Of a stretch of DNA of 64,000 nucleotides, positions 1-8,682 are shown one piece after another. A program made the position numbers and the translations under genes. The DNA lies in assembly GCA_963799045.1 (NCBI GenBank), contig CAWCVN010000005.1, positions 806,001 to 870,000 of the forward strand, given 5' to 3'. Numbering within the stretch: position 1 is the stretch's first letter; every line of letters starts with the position of its first letter. This stretch comes from DASRSS01 sp963799045. GTDB taxonomy: Bacteria; Actinomycetota; Actinomycetes; Mycobacteriales; Jatrophihabitantaceae. The notes beneath the pieces were generated by a model. That model did not search any database. It had not been told where the DNA came from and was given only the letters and a program-made list of their open reading frames with translations.

Positions 1-452
1 ATCCAGCACCGGCGGGTGAATGCCCCTCGCCAGGTCGCGCAGCTCCACGATGGCGTCCTTCGCGGTCGCGTGTGCCCGCTCGAGCAGGGCAGCGGTTTCG
101 CTGGGGTCGGCGCACGCCACGCCGTTCCGTCCTTCAGGCTCGCCCCCAGCCAGCCGAGCAGCCCGGGCCGCGAGCGGAACGCCGGCGGGGCGGGGATCTC
201 CCAGCCGAGCAATGTGTTGACCCCCGCTCGCCACTGGTCACCGATCCACCGGCTGACGAAGCCGGTCGCCGCCAGTAGCGGCAGCCCGACGAAGGTGATC
301 AGCAGGCCGCCGGAGACGGACAGGGTGATGACGGTGAAGGCGAAGCCGAACACGCCCATCGGCAGCGACAGGAGGGCGTAGAGCAGTTCCGCCCAGGTGC
401 GCTTGTCCAGCAGGGCGGTGAACAACCGGGGGACACGAGGGGAAACGCTCAT
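1..452 (-). pseudogene. Actinobacterial sensor histidine kinase, truncated at window edge, internally deleted and frameshifted
   Basis: The reading frame starts at the ATG at 452 and gives a membrane sensor domain of the 'putative sensor' type, with two hydrophobic stretches and the sequence GWLGASLKDGTAWR near residue 110. At about position 115 the frame breaks. From 120 down to 1 another frame reads ERAHATAKDAIVELRDLARGI, the second helix of a HisKA_3 dimerisation domain. Members of this family normally have roughly another 150 residues between these points: the second half of the sensor domain, a linker, and the H-box (HDGAQ-like) with the phospho-accepting histidine. All of that is missing here, so the gene cannot encode a working kinase as written. 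It may be a genuine deletion or an assembly collapse. The ATPase domain would lie outside the window. The gene is divergent from the reductase at 643. Confidence 0.65.
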
Positions 453-642
453 CGCCGGTTCAGCCTGCCAGCTGCTCGTTGATCATGGCTCCAGCATCGG
501 CTAGCGGAGCTTCGGTCGACAGGGGTCGCCCCCCGAACCGCACTTCGTGCTAACCCCACCACATCCATCACACCCGGAATGGCGAATCGGGCGCGAGTGC
601 ACGACACTGCCAGTAATAGTCGGTAGGTGGTAGGGGTCTCCC

Positions 643-2662
643 ATGGCGTACTTCGTAACCGGCGCGACCGGGTTCATCGGCCGCTTCCTGCTGGTCGAAT
701 TGCTCAAGCGCGAGGGCACTGTGTACGTCCTGTGCCGCGCCGGCTCGATGCACAAGGTCGATCAGCTGCGCGAGCGGCTGGGTGACTCCGGCGGCCGTAT
801 CGTCGCGATCATCGGCGATCTGGCCAAGGAACGGCTCGGACTGTCTGCGCGAGGACCTCGAGCGGCTGGACGGCGCCGTCGATCACTTCTTCCATCTGGC
901 CGCGATCTACGACCTCACGGCTGATGCTGACAGCCAGCGCGTCGCCAACGTCGAAGGCACCCGGCACGCCGTCCACTGTGCCGAGGCGATCCACGCCGGC
1001 CACTTCCACCAGGTCAGCTCGATCGCGGCTGCCGGCCTCTACCGCGGAACCTTCACCGAGGACATGTTCGACGAGGCCCAGAACGTCGGGCACAACCCCT
1101 ACTACCTGACCAAGCACGAAGCCGAGGCCGTCGTCCGACGGGAGTGCAGCGTGCCGTGGCGGGTCTACCGGCCCGGGGTGGTCGTCGGGCACAGCGAGAC
1201 CGGCGAGATCGACAAGATCGACGGGCCTTACTACTTCTTCCGGGCCATCCAGCGACTGCGCGGCGTGCTGCCGTCCTGGCTGCCCGGCGTCGGCATCGAC
1301 GGCGGCGAGATCAACATCGTGCCCGTCGACTATGTCGCCAAGGCGATGGACCATCTCGCGCACACGCCCGGCCTCGACGGCCAGGCGTTCCACCTGACCG
1401 ACCCGGAGCCGCTGACCGTCGCCGGCCTGCTCAAAGTGCTGACCAAGGCGGCGCACGCGCCGGGCCCCGCATTCAACGTCGATCCGCGCGTGTTCGACGC
1501 CCTGCCCGCGCGTCTGAGCGGCACGATCAGCCGGCTGCCGGTCGCCAAGCAGGTCACAGACCTCGCGCTCGCCGAGCTGGGCATCCCGCGCGAGATGTTC
1601 GCCTACCTGACCTACCCCACGCACTTCGACTCTGCGAAGACGCAACATGCCCTCACCGGTTCGGGCCTCAGCGTGCCGCCGCTGGCCAGCTATGCGCAGA
1701 CGCTGTGGGAGTACTGGGAGCGCAACTACAGCCCCGACCACCGCAAGGACCGCGCCCTGTCACGGGCGATCCGTGGCAAGACCGTCATGATCACCGGCGC
1801 GTCCTCGGGCATCGGCCGCGCGACCGCGCTGCGGGTCGGCGCGGCGGGCGGCAAGGTGATCCTCGTCGCGCGAGGTGCCGAGAAGCTCGAGCAGACGAAG
1901 AAGGAGATCGAGGACCTCGGTGGTGTCGCATTCGTGCACCGCGCCGACCTGTCGGACATGCACGACATCGAGCGGATGGCCAAGGAGGTGCTGGCCGATC
2001 ACGGGCGCATCGACGTCCTGGTGAACAACGCCGGCCGATCGATCCGTCGCTCCATCGCGCTGTCCTACGACCGGTTCCACGACTTCGAGCGCACCATGCA
2101 GCTGAACTACTTCGGCGCGGTGCGGCTGGTCCTCATCCTGCTGCCGGTCATGCGTCAGCCCAGCGCCGACGGCCGCAAGGGCGGACACATCATCAACATC
2201 AGCTCGATCGGCGTGCAGACCAACACGCCGCGGTTCTCGGCCTACGTCGCCTCGAAGGCGGCACTGGACGCCTTCAGCCGCTGCATCGCCTCCGAGGTGA
2301 TCGATGACGGCGTGCACCTGACGACCATCCACATGCCGCTGGTGCGCACGCCGATGATCGCGCCGACCAAGATGTACGACCGGTTCCCGACGATGACCCC
2401 GCCCGAAGCGGCGGACCTGATCTGCAAGGCGATGATCCGCAAGCCGAAGAAGATCGGCACCACCCTCGGCAACACCGGCGAGTTGCTCTACCAGGTGGCG
2501 CCGCGGGCGGTGGACGTAGTCCTCAATGCCGGCTACAAGATCTTCCCCGACTCGCACGCGGCCAAGGCGGGCGTCGAGAAGCCGACAGCGGGGGCCGGCG
2601 AGGCGGAGCCGTCCGGCGAGAGCGTCGCATTCGCGCACATCCTGCGCGGCGTGCACTGGTAG
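643..2662 (+). CDS. Two-domain SDR fusion, probable alcohol-forming fatty acyl-CoA reductase, one frameshift
   Basis: The N-terminal half is an extended SDR/thioester-reductase-like domain with the nucleotide motif GATGFIG (residues 7-13), a VDHFFHLAAIYD strand and an active-site YYLTK. The C-terminal half is a classical SDR with TGASSGIG, NNAG, an ISS serine and YVASK. This layout and the length of about 670 residues match mycobacterial AcrA1-type (Rv3391-like) multifunctional acyl-CoA reductases, which make fatty alcohols. The frame opens at ATG 643 and breaks near 850. Deleting one base (the C at 848-850 in gcgcgag) joins LGLSA to EDLERLDGAVDHFF exactly as expected, so one extra base is likely. 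No strong ribosome binding site is visible. The upstream 190 bp to the kinase would hold divergent promoters. Family assignment is firm; substrate is inferred. Confidence 0.8.
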
Positions 2663-2719
2663 CTCGGGGCAGCGCGTCCGTTCGGCCCGCCCTCTGGACC
2701 GGATCGCGCGGGCAGCACT

Positions 2720-2725
2720 TATAAG
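2720..2725 (+). promoter_or_regulatory. -10 element (TATAAG) placing nadD on a probable leaderless transcript
   Basis: TATAAG lies 8 bases upstream of the GTG start of nadD at 2734, in a GC-rich background. Transcription would therefore begin at or within a base or two of the start codon, leaving no room for a Shine-Dalgarno site; none is seen. Leaderless mRNAs are common in Actinobacteria. No clear -35 box. Confidence 0.5.
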
Positions 2726-2733
2726 ATCGCCGC

Positions 2734-3324
2734 GTGACGGCACGCGTCGGGATCATGGGTGGCACGTTCGACCCGATCCACCATGGCCACCTGGTCGCCG
2801 CCAGCGAGGTCGCGGCCCTGTTCCACCTCGACGAGGTCGTCTTCGTACCGACCGGCCGTCCCTGGCAGAAGTCCGACCGAGAGGTCAGCCCCGCCGAGCA
2901 CCGCTACCTGATGGCGGTGATCGCGACGGCCTCCAATCCGCGGTTCTGGGTGAGCCGCGTCGACATCGACCGCTCCGGGCCGACCTACACCGTCGACACG
3001 ATCGCCGACATCCGCGCCGAGCGGCCCGGCGCGGAGCTGTTCTTCATCACCGGCGCGGACGCGCTGGCGCAGATCCTGTCCTGGAAGGACGGCGAGCAGG
3101 CGATCCGCCTGGCCCACTTCGTCGGGGTGAACCGCCCGGGCTACGAGTTGTCCGCCGCGCACCTGCCGAGCGACTCGGTGACGCTGCTGGACGTGCCGGC
3201 CATGGCGATCTCCTCCAGCGACTGCCGCGACCGGGTGCGGTCGGGGCTGCCCGTCTGGTATCTCGTGCCCGACGGGGTGGTGCAGTACATCAACAAGCAC
3301 CACCTGTACCTCGGGGCCACGTAG
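2734..3324 (+). CDS. nadD: Nicotinate-nucleotide adenylyltransferase
   Basis: Converts nicotinate mononucleotide plus ATP to deamido-NAD in cytosolic NAD synthesis. The 196-residue protein shows the nucleotidyltransferase signature GGTFDPIHHGH (residues 9-19) and the C-terminal ISSSDCRDRV motif, equivalent to the ISST-x-IR ATP site. The GTG start at 2734 begins directly at the conserved VGIMGGTFDP and fits the -10 box just upstream. It is followed after 31 bp by rsfS and then by the phosphatase at 3726, the same order as Rv2421c-Rv2420c-Rv2419c in Mycobacterium tuberculosis. Length is normal for the family. Confidence 0.96.
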   Translation: MTARVGIMGGTFDPIHHGHLVAASEVAALFHLDEVVFVPTGRPWQKSDREVSPAEHRYLMAVIATASNPRFWVSRVDIDRSGPTYTVDTIADIRAERPGAELFFITGADALAQILSWKDGEQAIRLAHFVGVNRPGYELSAAHLPSDSVTLLDVPAMAISSSDCRDRVRSGLPVWYLVPDGVVQYINKHHLYLGAT

Positions 3325-3355
3325 ACTCGACCGTCGTGAGCCCAGTGAGCAGCGT

Positions 3356-3712
3356 ATGACCGCGACCGAGCACTCGATCGAGCTTGCCCGCGTCGCCGCC
3401 CACGCCGCAGGAGACAAGCTCGCCACCGACGTGGTGCTCATCGACGTTAGCGACCGGCTCGCCATCACCGACGTGTTCGTGATCGCCAGCGGCAACAACG
3501 AGCGTCAGGTCGAGGCCATCGTCGACGAGGTCGAGGAGAAGCTGCGCGAGGTCGGTGTCAAGCCCGTCCGCCGCGAGGGACGCCGCGACGGCCGCTGGGT
3601 GCTGCTCGACTATGCCGACCTGGTCGTGCACGTCCAGCACGCCGAGGAGCGCGCCTTCTATGCCCTCGAACGGTTGTGGAAGGACTGCCCGTTCCTGCCC
3701 GCCGAGGCGTGA
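3356..3712 (+). CDS. rsfS: Ribosomal silencing factor RsfS (Iojap family)
   Basis: RsfS binds ribosomal protein uL14 on the 50S subunit and blocks subunit joining when nutrients are scarce. The 118-residue product has the family core, including TDVFVIASGNNERQVEAI and WVLLDYADLVVHVQ, ending with the usual FYALERLW segment. It starts at ATG 3356 and sits between nadD and the phosphatase, the standard neighbourhood in Actinobacteria and many other bacteria. The next gene starts 13 bp after its stop, so the three genes are probably cotranscribed. Confidence 0.95.
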   Translation: MTATEHSIELARVAAHAAGDKLATDVVLIDVSDRLAITDVFVIASGNNERQVEAIVDEVEEKLREVGVKPVRREGRRDGRWVLLDYADLVVHVQHAEERAFYALERLWKDCPFLPAEA

Positions 3713-3725
3713 AGCGCAGGCCCGA

Positions 3726-4382
3726 ATGAAGGTCATCTTGCTGCGGCACGGGCGCACCGCGTGGAACGCCGAACGGCGCTACCAGGGGCAGGCCGACCCC
3801 CCGCTCGACGAGGTCGGGCGGCGTCAGGCGTTCGAGGTGGCCGGACTCGTCGCCGCCCTCGAGCCGGACCTGCTGATCAGCTCCGACGCGGCCCGCGCCC
3901 GGCAGACCGCCGACCCGATCGCCGCGGTCACTGGGCTGCCGCTGCGGCTCGAACCGCGGCTGCGGGAGCGATCCCTCGGGCACTGGGAGGGGTTGACCCG
4001 CGACGAGGTCGCCGAACGCTACCCGGACGAGTACGCGGACTGGCTGGCCGGACGGGACGTCAGCCGGCGCGGCGGGGAGTCGCGCGAGCAGGTGGCGGCC
4101 CGTGCGCTCGAGGCGTTCACCGAGCTGCCCCGGCTGCAGGTCGCGGTGCTCGTCACTCACAGCGCCACGGCGATGGCGCTGTGCAACTCCCTGCTGGGAG
4201 TCGACCAGCAGGTGCACGTGCTCGGCCCGCTCGCCAACTGTCACTGGTCCGAGCTCACCGCGGCCCCGGAAGGGTCGGCGGCGCGGTGGCGGCTGCGTGC
4301 CCACAACATCGGCGTGCCGGGCATCGTCGCCCCCCTTCCGGTGCCCTTGGACGAGGCGGAAGCGCCCGACGCCGACGCCTGA
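3726..4382 (+). CDS. gpgP: Histidine phosphatase, probable glucosyl-3-phosphoglycerate phosphatase
   Basis: Branch-1 histidine phosphatase of 218 residues. The catalytic RHGRTAWN motif is at residues 7-14, with the second-half LVTHSATAMAL carrying the other active-site histidine. The start at ATG 3726 immediately precedes KVILLRHG; longer reading frames upstream overlap rsfS and are not credible. Its place after nadD-rsfS matches M. tuberculosis Rv2419c (GpgP), which dephosphorylates glucosyl-3-phosphoglycerate in methylglucose lipopolysaccharide synthesis. The phosphatase fold is certain. The GpgP substrate rests on synteny, so an alternative phosphomonoester cannot be excluded. Confidence 0.8.
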   Translation: MKVILLRHGRTAWNAERRYQGQADPPLDEVGRRQAFEVAGLVAALEPDLLISSDAARARQTADPIAAVTGLPLRLEPRLRERSLGHWEGLTRDEVAERYPDEYADWLAGRDVSRRGGESREQVAARALEAFTELPRLQVAVLVTHSATAMALCNSLLGVDQQVHVLGPLANCHWSELTAAPEGSAARWRLRAHNIGVPGIVAPLPVPLDEAEAPDADA

Positions 4383-4508
4383 GCCGTCCGCCGTGACCGA
4401 CACCACAGGCCCCGGCCGGTTCCGGACCTCGGCCCGGGCCTATCGTGACAGCACACGGTGCCCCCGCGCCCGGTGGCGACGGACGGCGGGCGCGGGGTGA
4501 GCACCGGG

Positions 4509-4625
4509 TATCCTCTGCGTTGTGAGCATTCGACGCCTCGCCCTTAGCGAGCCGCGCTGAGCGCAAGCCCACCTCAGCGCGGCCGAGCCTCTGCACATCG
4601 CCCCCGCGAGGGCCAGCAGAGGCTC
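4509..4625 (+). promoter_or_regulatory. Candidate leuS attenuator: -10 box, leader ORF and two perfect hairpins
   Basis: After the leader peptide come two perfect inverted repeats: gccgcgctgag/ctcagcgcggc (4551-4561 and 4573-4583, 11-nt loop) and gagcctctgc/gcagaggctc (4585-4594 and 4616-4625, 21-nt loop). Hairpin 1 covers the leader stop codon; hairpin 2 starts one base after hairpin 1 and is followed by ttcgc, not a T-run, as in many actinobacterial terminators. A ribosome paused at the Leu codons would prevent hairpin 1 from forming. The leuS start follows at 4676. The structures are visible directly; the mechanism is inferred. No T-box consensus is present. The remaining bases from 4383 to 4508 show no gene. 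Confidence 0.5.
4522..4560 (+). CDS. Putative leader peptide of leuS (12 codons)
   Basis: GTG at 4522 opens a 12-codon frame, MSIRRLALSEPR, ending at TGA 4558-4560. It is far too short for routine ORF finding. A TATCCT -10-like box at 4509-4514 sits 7 bases before the GTG, so the message would be leaderless. It has two leucine codons, CTC and CTT (4537-4545); CTT is rare in GC-rich genomes. The first arm of a perfect hairpin overlaps its last codons and stop. This is the layout of ribosome-mediated attenuation ahead of leucyl-tRNA synthetase. Function is inferred. Confidence 0.45.
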   Translation: MSIRRLALSEPR

Positions 4626-4675
4626 TTCGCATGTTCGGGTCACCAACGTCGCAACCGAGGAGACGCGAGAACACG

Positions 4676-7564
4676 ATGAGCACCACCGCTGGTGGCGAAG
4701 CGGCCGAGGCCGCGGACATCCCGCCGTACCGGTACACCGGTGCGATCGCCGACGCGATCGAGACGAGCTGGCAGGACCGGTGGGAGCGTGAGGGAACCTT
4801 CCACGTGCCGAACCCGACCGGCCCGCTGTCCGACGGTTTCGACCGGGTCGCGATCCGACCGCACGCGTTCGTCATGGACATGTTCCCCTACCCGTCCGGC
4901 GCCGGCCTGCACGTCGGACACCCGCTCGGCTACATCGGAACCGACGTCTACGCGCGCTACCTGCGCATGCGCGGGTCGAACGTGCTGCACACGATGGGCT
5001 TCGACGCATTCGGGCTGCCGGCCGAGCAGTACGCGGTGCAGACCGGCCAGCACCCAGCCACCACCACGAACGCGAACATCGCGGTCTTCCGCACCCAACT
5101 GCGTCGGCTGGGCCTGGGGCACGACCAGCGCCGCTCGATCGCGACGATCGACCCCGACTATTACCGGTGGACCCAGTGGATCTTCCTGCAGATCTTCAAC
5201 TCCTGGTACGACACCACCGCGAACAAGGCACGGCCGATCGCTGAGTTGATCAGCGAGCTCGACGAAGGGACCCGATCGCCCGGCGAGGGAACGAACCCCT
5301 TCGGCCGGCCGTGGTTCGAGCTGGACGACGTCGAGCGCCGGCAGGTCGTCGACAACCACCGGCTGGCCTACCGCGCCGAGTCGACGGTCAACTGGGCTCC
5401 CGGGCTGGGCACGGTGCTGGCGAACGAGGAGGTCACCGCGGACGGGCGCAGCGAGCGCGGCAACTTCCCGGTGTTCCGCAAGCCGCTGCCCCAGTGGATG
5501 ATGCGCATCACCGCCTACGCCGACAGGCTGCTGGAGGACCTCGAGAACATCGACTGGCCGGACAAGGTGCGCACGATGCAGCGCAACTGGATCGGCCGCT
5601 CCACCGGCGCGCACGTCTCGTTCGACTCGCCCGCCGGCCGGATCGAGGTGTTCACCACGCGGCCGGACACCCTGTTCGGCGCCACCTACATGGTGCTGGC
5701 CCCGGAACACCCGATGGTGGCGGAGCTGACCACGGACGCCTGGCCGGAGGGCGCCGACGAGCGCTGGACCGGCGGGTTCGGCTCGCCCGCCGGAGCCGTC
5801 GCCGACTACCAGGCGCGCGTCGCGCGGATCTCGGAGCTGGAGCGCCAGGCCGGCGAGGCCAAGGACAAGACCGGAGTGTTCACCGGCTCCTACGCGACCA
5901 ACCCCGTCACCGGCACCCTGCTGCCGGTGTTCATCGCCGACTACGTCCTGATGGGATACGGCACCGGCGCGATCATGGCCGTGCCGGGCCAGGACGAACG
6001 CGACTGGGCCTTCGCCGAGAAGTTCGGGCTGCCGATCATCCGCACCGTGCAGCCGAGCGAGGGTTTCGAGGAGGCGGGCGGCAAGGCGTACACGGGCGAC
6101 GGCCCGGCGATCAACTCGTCCGCCGACGGCCTGTTGCTGGACGGGTTGGGTGTCTCGGAGGCCAAGGCGAAGATGATCGAGTGGCTGGAGATCAACGGCC
6201 ACGGACGTGGATCGAGGACCTACCGGCTGCGCGACTGGCTGTTCAGCAGGCAGCGGTACTGGGGCGAGCCGTTCCCGATCGTCTATGACGAGACCGGCCT
6301 GCCCATCGCGCTGCCCGAGCACCTGCTGCCGGTCGAGCTGCCCGAGACCGACGACTTCTCGCCGAAGTCCTTCGCGCCCGACGACGCCGAATCCACCCCC
6401 GAACCGCCGCTGGGCCGGCTCCCCGACTGGGTGACGGTGGAGCTCGATCTCGGTGACGGGCCGAAGGCCTACCGGCGCGAGACCAACACGATGCCCAACT
6501 GGGCGGGCTCGTGCTGGTACGAGCTGCGCTACCTGGACCCCACGAACACCGACCGGGTCGTCGACCCCGCCATCGAGCACTACTGGATGGGGCCGACAGC
6601 GGAGCGCCCGCTGGGCGGGGTCGAGCTCTACGTCGGGGGCGTCGAACATGCGGTCCTGCACCTGCTCTACGCGCGCTTCTGGCACAAGGTGCTTTACGAC
6701 CTGGGCTACCTGTCGTCCTCGGAGCCGTTCCACCGACTGGTGAACCAGGGCATGTTGCAGCTTCCCGCCTACACCAACGCCGATGGGTTCTACGTCGAGG
6801 CGGCCGAGGTCGAGGAGCGCGACGGTCGCTTCTACTTCCATGGGGAGGAGGTCACGCAGGAGTTCGGCAAGATCGGCAAGAGCCTGAAGAACGTCGTCAC
6901 GCCGGACGAGTTCATCGCCGAGTACGGTGCCGACACCTTCCGGCTGTTCGAGATGTTCAGCGGCCCGCTGGAACAGTCGCGGCCGTGGGAGGCCAAGGCC
7001 ATCGTCGGTCCGTATCGCCTGCTGCAGCGCATCTGGCGCGTCGTCCTGGACGAGGAGACCGGCGCCGTCCACGTCTCGGACGATCCCGTGCCTGACGAGC
7101 TGAATCGCCTGCTACACAAGGCGATTCACGCTGTCCGAGACGGTTTCGAAACGCTGCGGTTCAACACCTCGATCGCCCGCATCACCGAGCTGAACAACGC
7201 GATCACACAGTCGTACCCGCACGGCGGCACTCCGCGCGCCCTGGCCGAGCCGCTCGTCCTGCTGCTGGCGCCGCTGGCACCGCACGTCGCGGAGGAGTTG
7301 TGGCACAAGCTCGGCCACGCCGAGTCGCTGGCCTGGGGGCCGTTCCCGGTCGCCGACGAGGCACTGCTGGTCGACGAGACGGTCGAGATCCCCGTCCAGG
7401 TGAACGGCAAGCTGCGGTCGGTGGTAAACCTGCCCGCCGACGCCGATACCGACACGATGCAGGCCGCCGCGCGGGCCGACGAAAAGGTAGTGGCTGCGAT
7501 CGGCGACCGCGAGATCCGGCGCGTGATCACCGTGCCGGGTCGCCTGGTCAACTTCGTGATCTGA
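4676..7564 (+). CDS. leuS: Leucyl-tRNA synthetase
   Basis: Class I aminoacyl-tRNA synthetase charging tRNA-Leu. The product of 962 residues has the HIGH-like signature YPSGAGLHVGHPLGY near residue 75, the CP1 editing domain with TTRPDTLFGATY, and the KMSKS-equivalent GKIGKSLKN near residue 735, followed by the anticodon-binding and C-terminal domains. The start at ATG 4676 has gaggaga about 12 bases upstream; an ATG at 4631 in the same frame lies too close to the leader hairpin and adds a non-conserved extension. Length is at the long end of the family, as usual in Actinobacteria. It stands alone behind a candidate leucine attenuator. Confidence 0.96.
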   Translation: MSTTAGGEAAEAADIPPYRYTGAIADAIETSWQDRWEREGTFHVPNPTGPLSDGFDRVAIRPHAFVMDMFPYPSGAGLHVGHPLGYIGTDVYARYLRMRGSNVLHTMGFDAFGLPAEQYAVQTGQHPATTTNANIAVFRTQLRRLGLGHDQRRSIATIDPDYYRWTQWIFLQIFNSWYDTTANKARPIAELISELDEGTRSPGEGTNPFGRPWFELDDVERRQVVDNHRLAYRAESTVNWAPGLGTVLANEEVTADGRSERGNFPVFRKPLPQWMMRITAYADRLLEDLENIDWPDKVRTMQRNWIGRSTGAHVSFDSPAGRIEVFTTRPDTLFGATYMVLAPEHPMVAELTTDAWPEGADERWTGGFGSPAGAVADYQARVARISELERQAGEAKDKTGVFTGSYATNPVTGTLLPVFIADYVLMGYGTGAIMAVPGQDERDWAFAEKFGLPIIRTVQPSEGFEEAGGKAYTGDGPAINSSADGLLLDGLGVSEAKAKMIEWLEINGHGRGSRTYRLRDWLFSRQRYWGEPFPIVYDETGLPIALPEHLLPVELPETDDFSPKSFAPDDAESTPEPPLGRLPDWVTVELDLGDGPKAYRRETNTMPNWAGSCWYELRYLDPTNTDRVVDPAIEHYWMGPTAERPLGGVELYVGGVEHAVLHLLYARFWHKVLYDLGYLSSSEPFHRLVNQGMLQLPAYTNADGFYVEAAEVEERDGRFYFHGEEVTQEFGKIGKSLKNVVTPDEFIAEYGADTFRLFEMFSGPLEQSRPWEAKAIVGPYRLLQRIWRVVLDEETGAVHVSDDPVPDELNRLLHKAIHAVRDGFETLRFNTSIARITELNNAITQSYPHGGTPRALAEPLVLLLAPLAPHVAEELWHKLGHAESLAWGPFPVADEALLVDETVEIPVQVNGKLRSVVNLPADADTDTMQAAARADEKVVAAIGDREIRRVITVPGRLVNFVI

Positions 7565-7681
7565 CCCGGCTCTGCTGTCCGTTTTGCCGGGCTGCGTGAG
7601 GGTCGGCTGTGACAATGTTTGCGGGCGTGGTGGGATGGGTACGGCAGAGAATCACACGACGACGATCGGGAGACTCGTACC

Positions 7682-8551
7682 GTGCAGCACGATCCGCGGA
7701 TCCAGGAGGAAAAGGCAGACTTCAGCAAGATCTACGATCGGCCCGACCCACGTGCGTACTTTCGCACGCTGGGCGCGCTGGACTACCAGATCCCGCAGCA
7801 AGCCCTACCCGTCTTCGACGCGGTGATCGATGCATTGCCCGAACGTGACGGGACTAACACGATCGTTGACGTGTGCTGTTCGTACGGCATCAACGCGGCG
7901 TTGCTGCGTCACGACGTGGACATCACCGGCCTCACCTCGCACTACACCGACACGACCCTCGTAGCGGCGTCGCCCGGCGAACTGCTCGAGGTCGACCAGC
8001 AGTACTACGGCAGCCAGCCCGCGCGCCGCACCGATGTCGAGGTCGTCGGCCTCGACGCCGCGCAGCCCGCGATCGACTACGCCGTGGAGGCCGGGCTGCT
8101 CGCCGACGGGTGGGCCGAGGACCTCGAGTCCGAAGACCCCTCGGCCGAACTGGCCAAGGGCGTCGGGGACGCCAATCTGATCATCTCCACCGGTGGGGTC
8201 GGCTACGTCGGTCGACCGACATTCGAGCGGCTGATCAACTGCCTGGAGCGCCCGAACGACCTGTGGCTGACGACGTTCGTGCTGCGGGTGTTTGACTACT
8301 CGGAGATCAGCGACCTGCTCGCCGAATACGGCCTGGTCACCGAGCAGGTGCCGGATGTGACCTTCCCGCAGCGGCGCTTCGCGAGCGAGGACGAGAAGCA
8401 GGCCGCCATCTCCGATGTGCGGGCGCGCGGCCTGGACCCGGACGGCAAGGAGGCCGACGGCTGGTTCCACGCCGGGTGCTTCGTCAGCCGCCCGGCCGCG
8501 GTGGCCGAGGCGATCCCGCTCGACGAGCTGCTTGCCGACGCACTGGTCTGA
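7682..8551 (+). CDS. SAM-dependent methyltransferase-like protein of unknown target
   Basis: 289 residues starting at GTG 7682. The segment IVDVCCSYGINAALLR near residue 60 resembles a Rossmann motif I (D-x-C-C-S-x-G in place of the usual GxGxG), and ANLIISTGGVGYVGRPTFERL resembles the post-motif region, so a class I methyltransferase fold is likely. The first glycine of motif I is replaced by cysteine, so activity is not assured. No substrate-recognition domain is recognised. The gene is monocistronic, between leuS and a strong hairpin terminator at 8584-8614. I know of no specific function. Confidence 0.55.
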   Translation: MQHDPRIQEEKADFSKIYDRPDPRAYFRTLGALDYQIPQQALPVFDAVIDALPERDGTNTIVDVCCSYGINAALLRHDVDITGLTSHYTDTTLVAASPGELLEVDQQYYGSQPARRTDVEVVGLDAAQPAIDYAVEAGLLADGWAEDLESEDPSAELAKGVGDANLIISTGGVGYVGRPTFERLINCLERPNDLWLTTFVLRVFDYSEISDLLAEYGLVTEQVPDVTFPQRRFASEDEKQAAISDVRARGLDPDGKEADGWFHAGCFVSRPAAVAEAIPLDELLADALV

Positions 8552-8583
8552 GCGCAGGCGCCCGAGCGCGCTGCATCACGGCA

Positions 8584-8614
8584 CGGCCCGGCTGGCGTCT
8601 GACCAGCCGGGCCG
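8584..8614 (+). terminator. Hairpin terminator after the methyltransferase-like gene
   Basis: A perfect 12-bp inverted repeat, cggcccggctgg/ccagccgggccg, with a 7-nt loop lies 32 bases after the stop at 8551. It is followed by cgctgcttccccc without a clean T-run, typical of actinobacterial intrinsic terminators. Confidence 0.6.
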
Positions 8615-8682
8615 CGCTGCTTCCCCCGGGGTGGCGGTAGCGTGACCGTCCAGTGGCGTCCAGTGGCGGGAGAGCAGCGACG

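Noticed and set aside
4500..4675. T-box riboswitch before leuS
   Set aside because: No AGGGTGGNACCGCG-like antiterminator or specifier stem could be found; the leader-peptide model fits better.
4640..7072. 810-residue open frame antisense to leuS
   Set aside because: Composition is the mirror of the conserved leuS frame, with no domain and no ribosome binding site.
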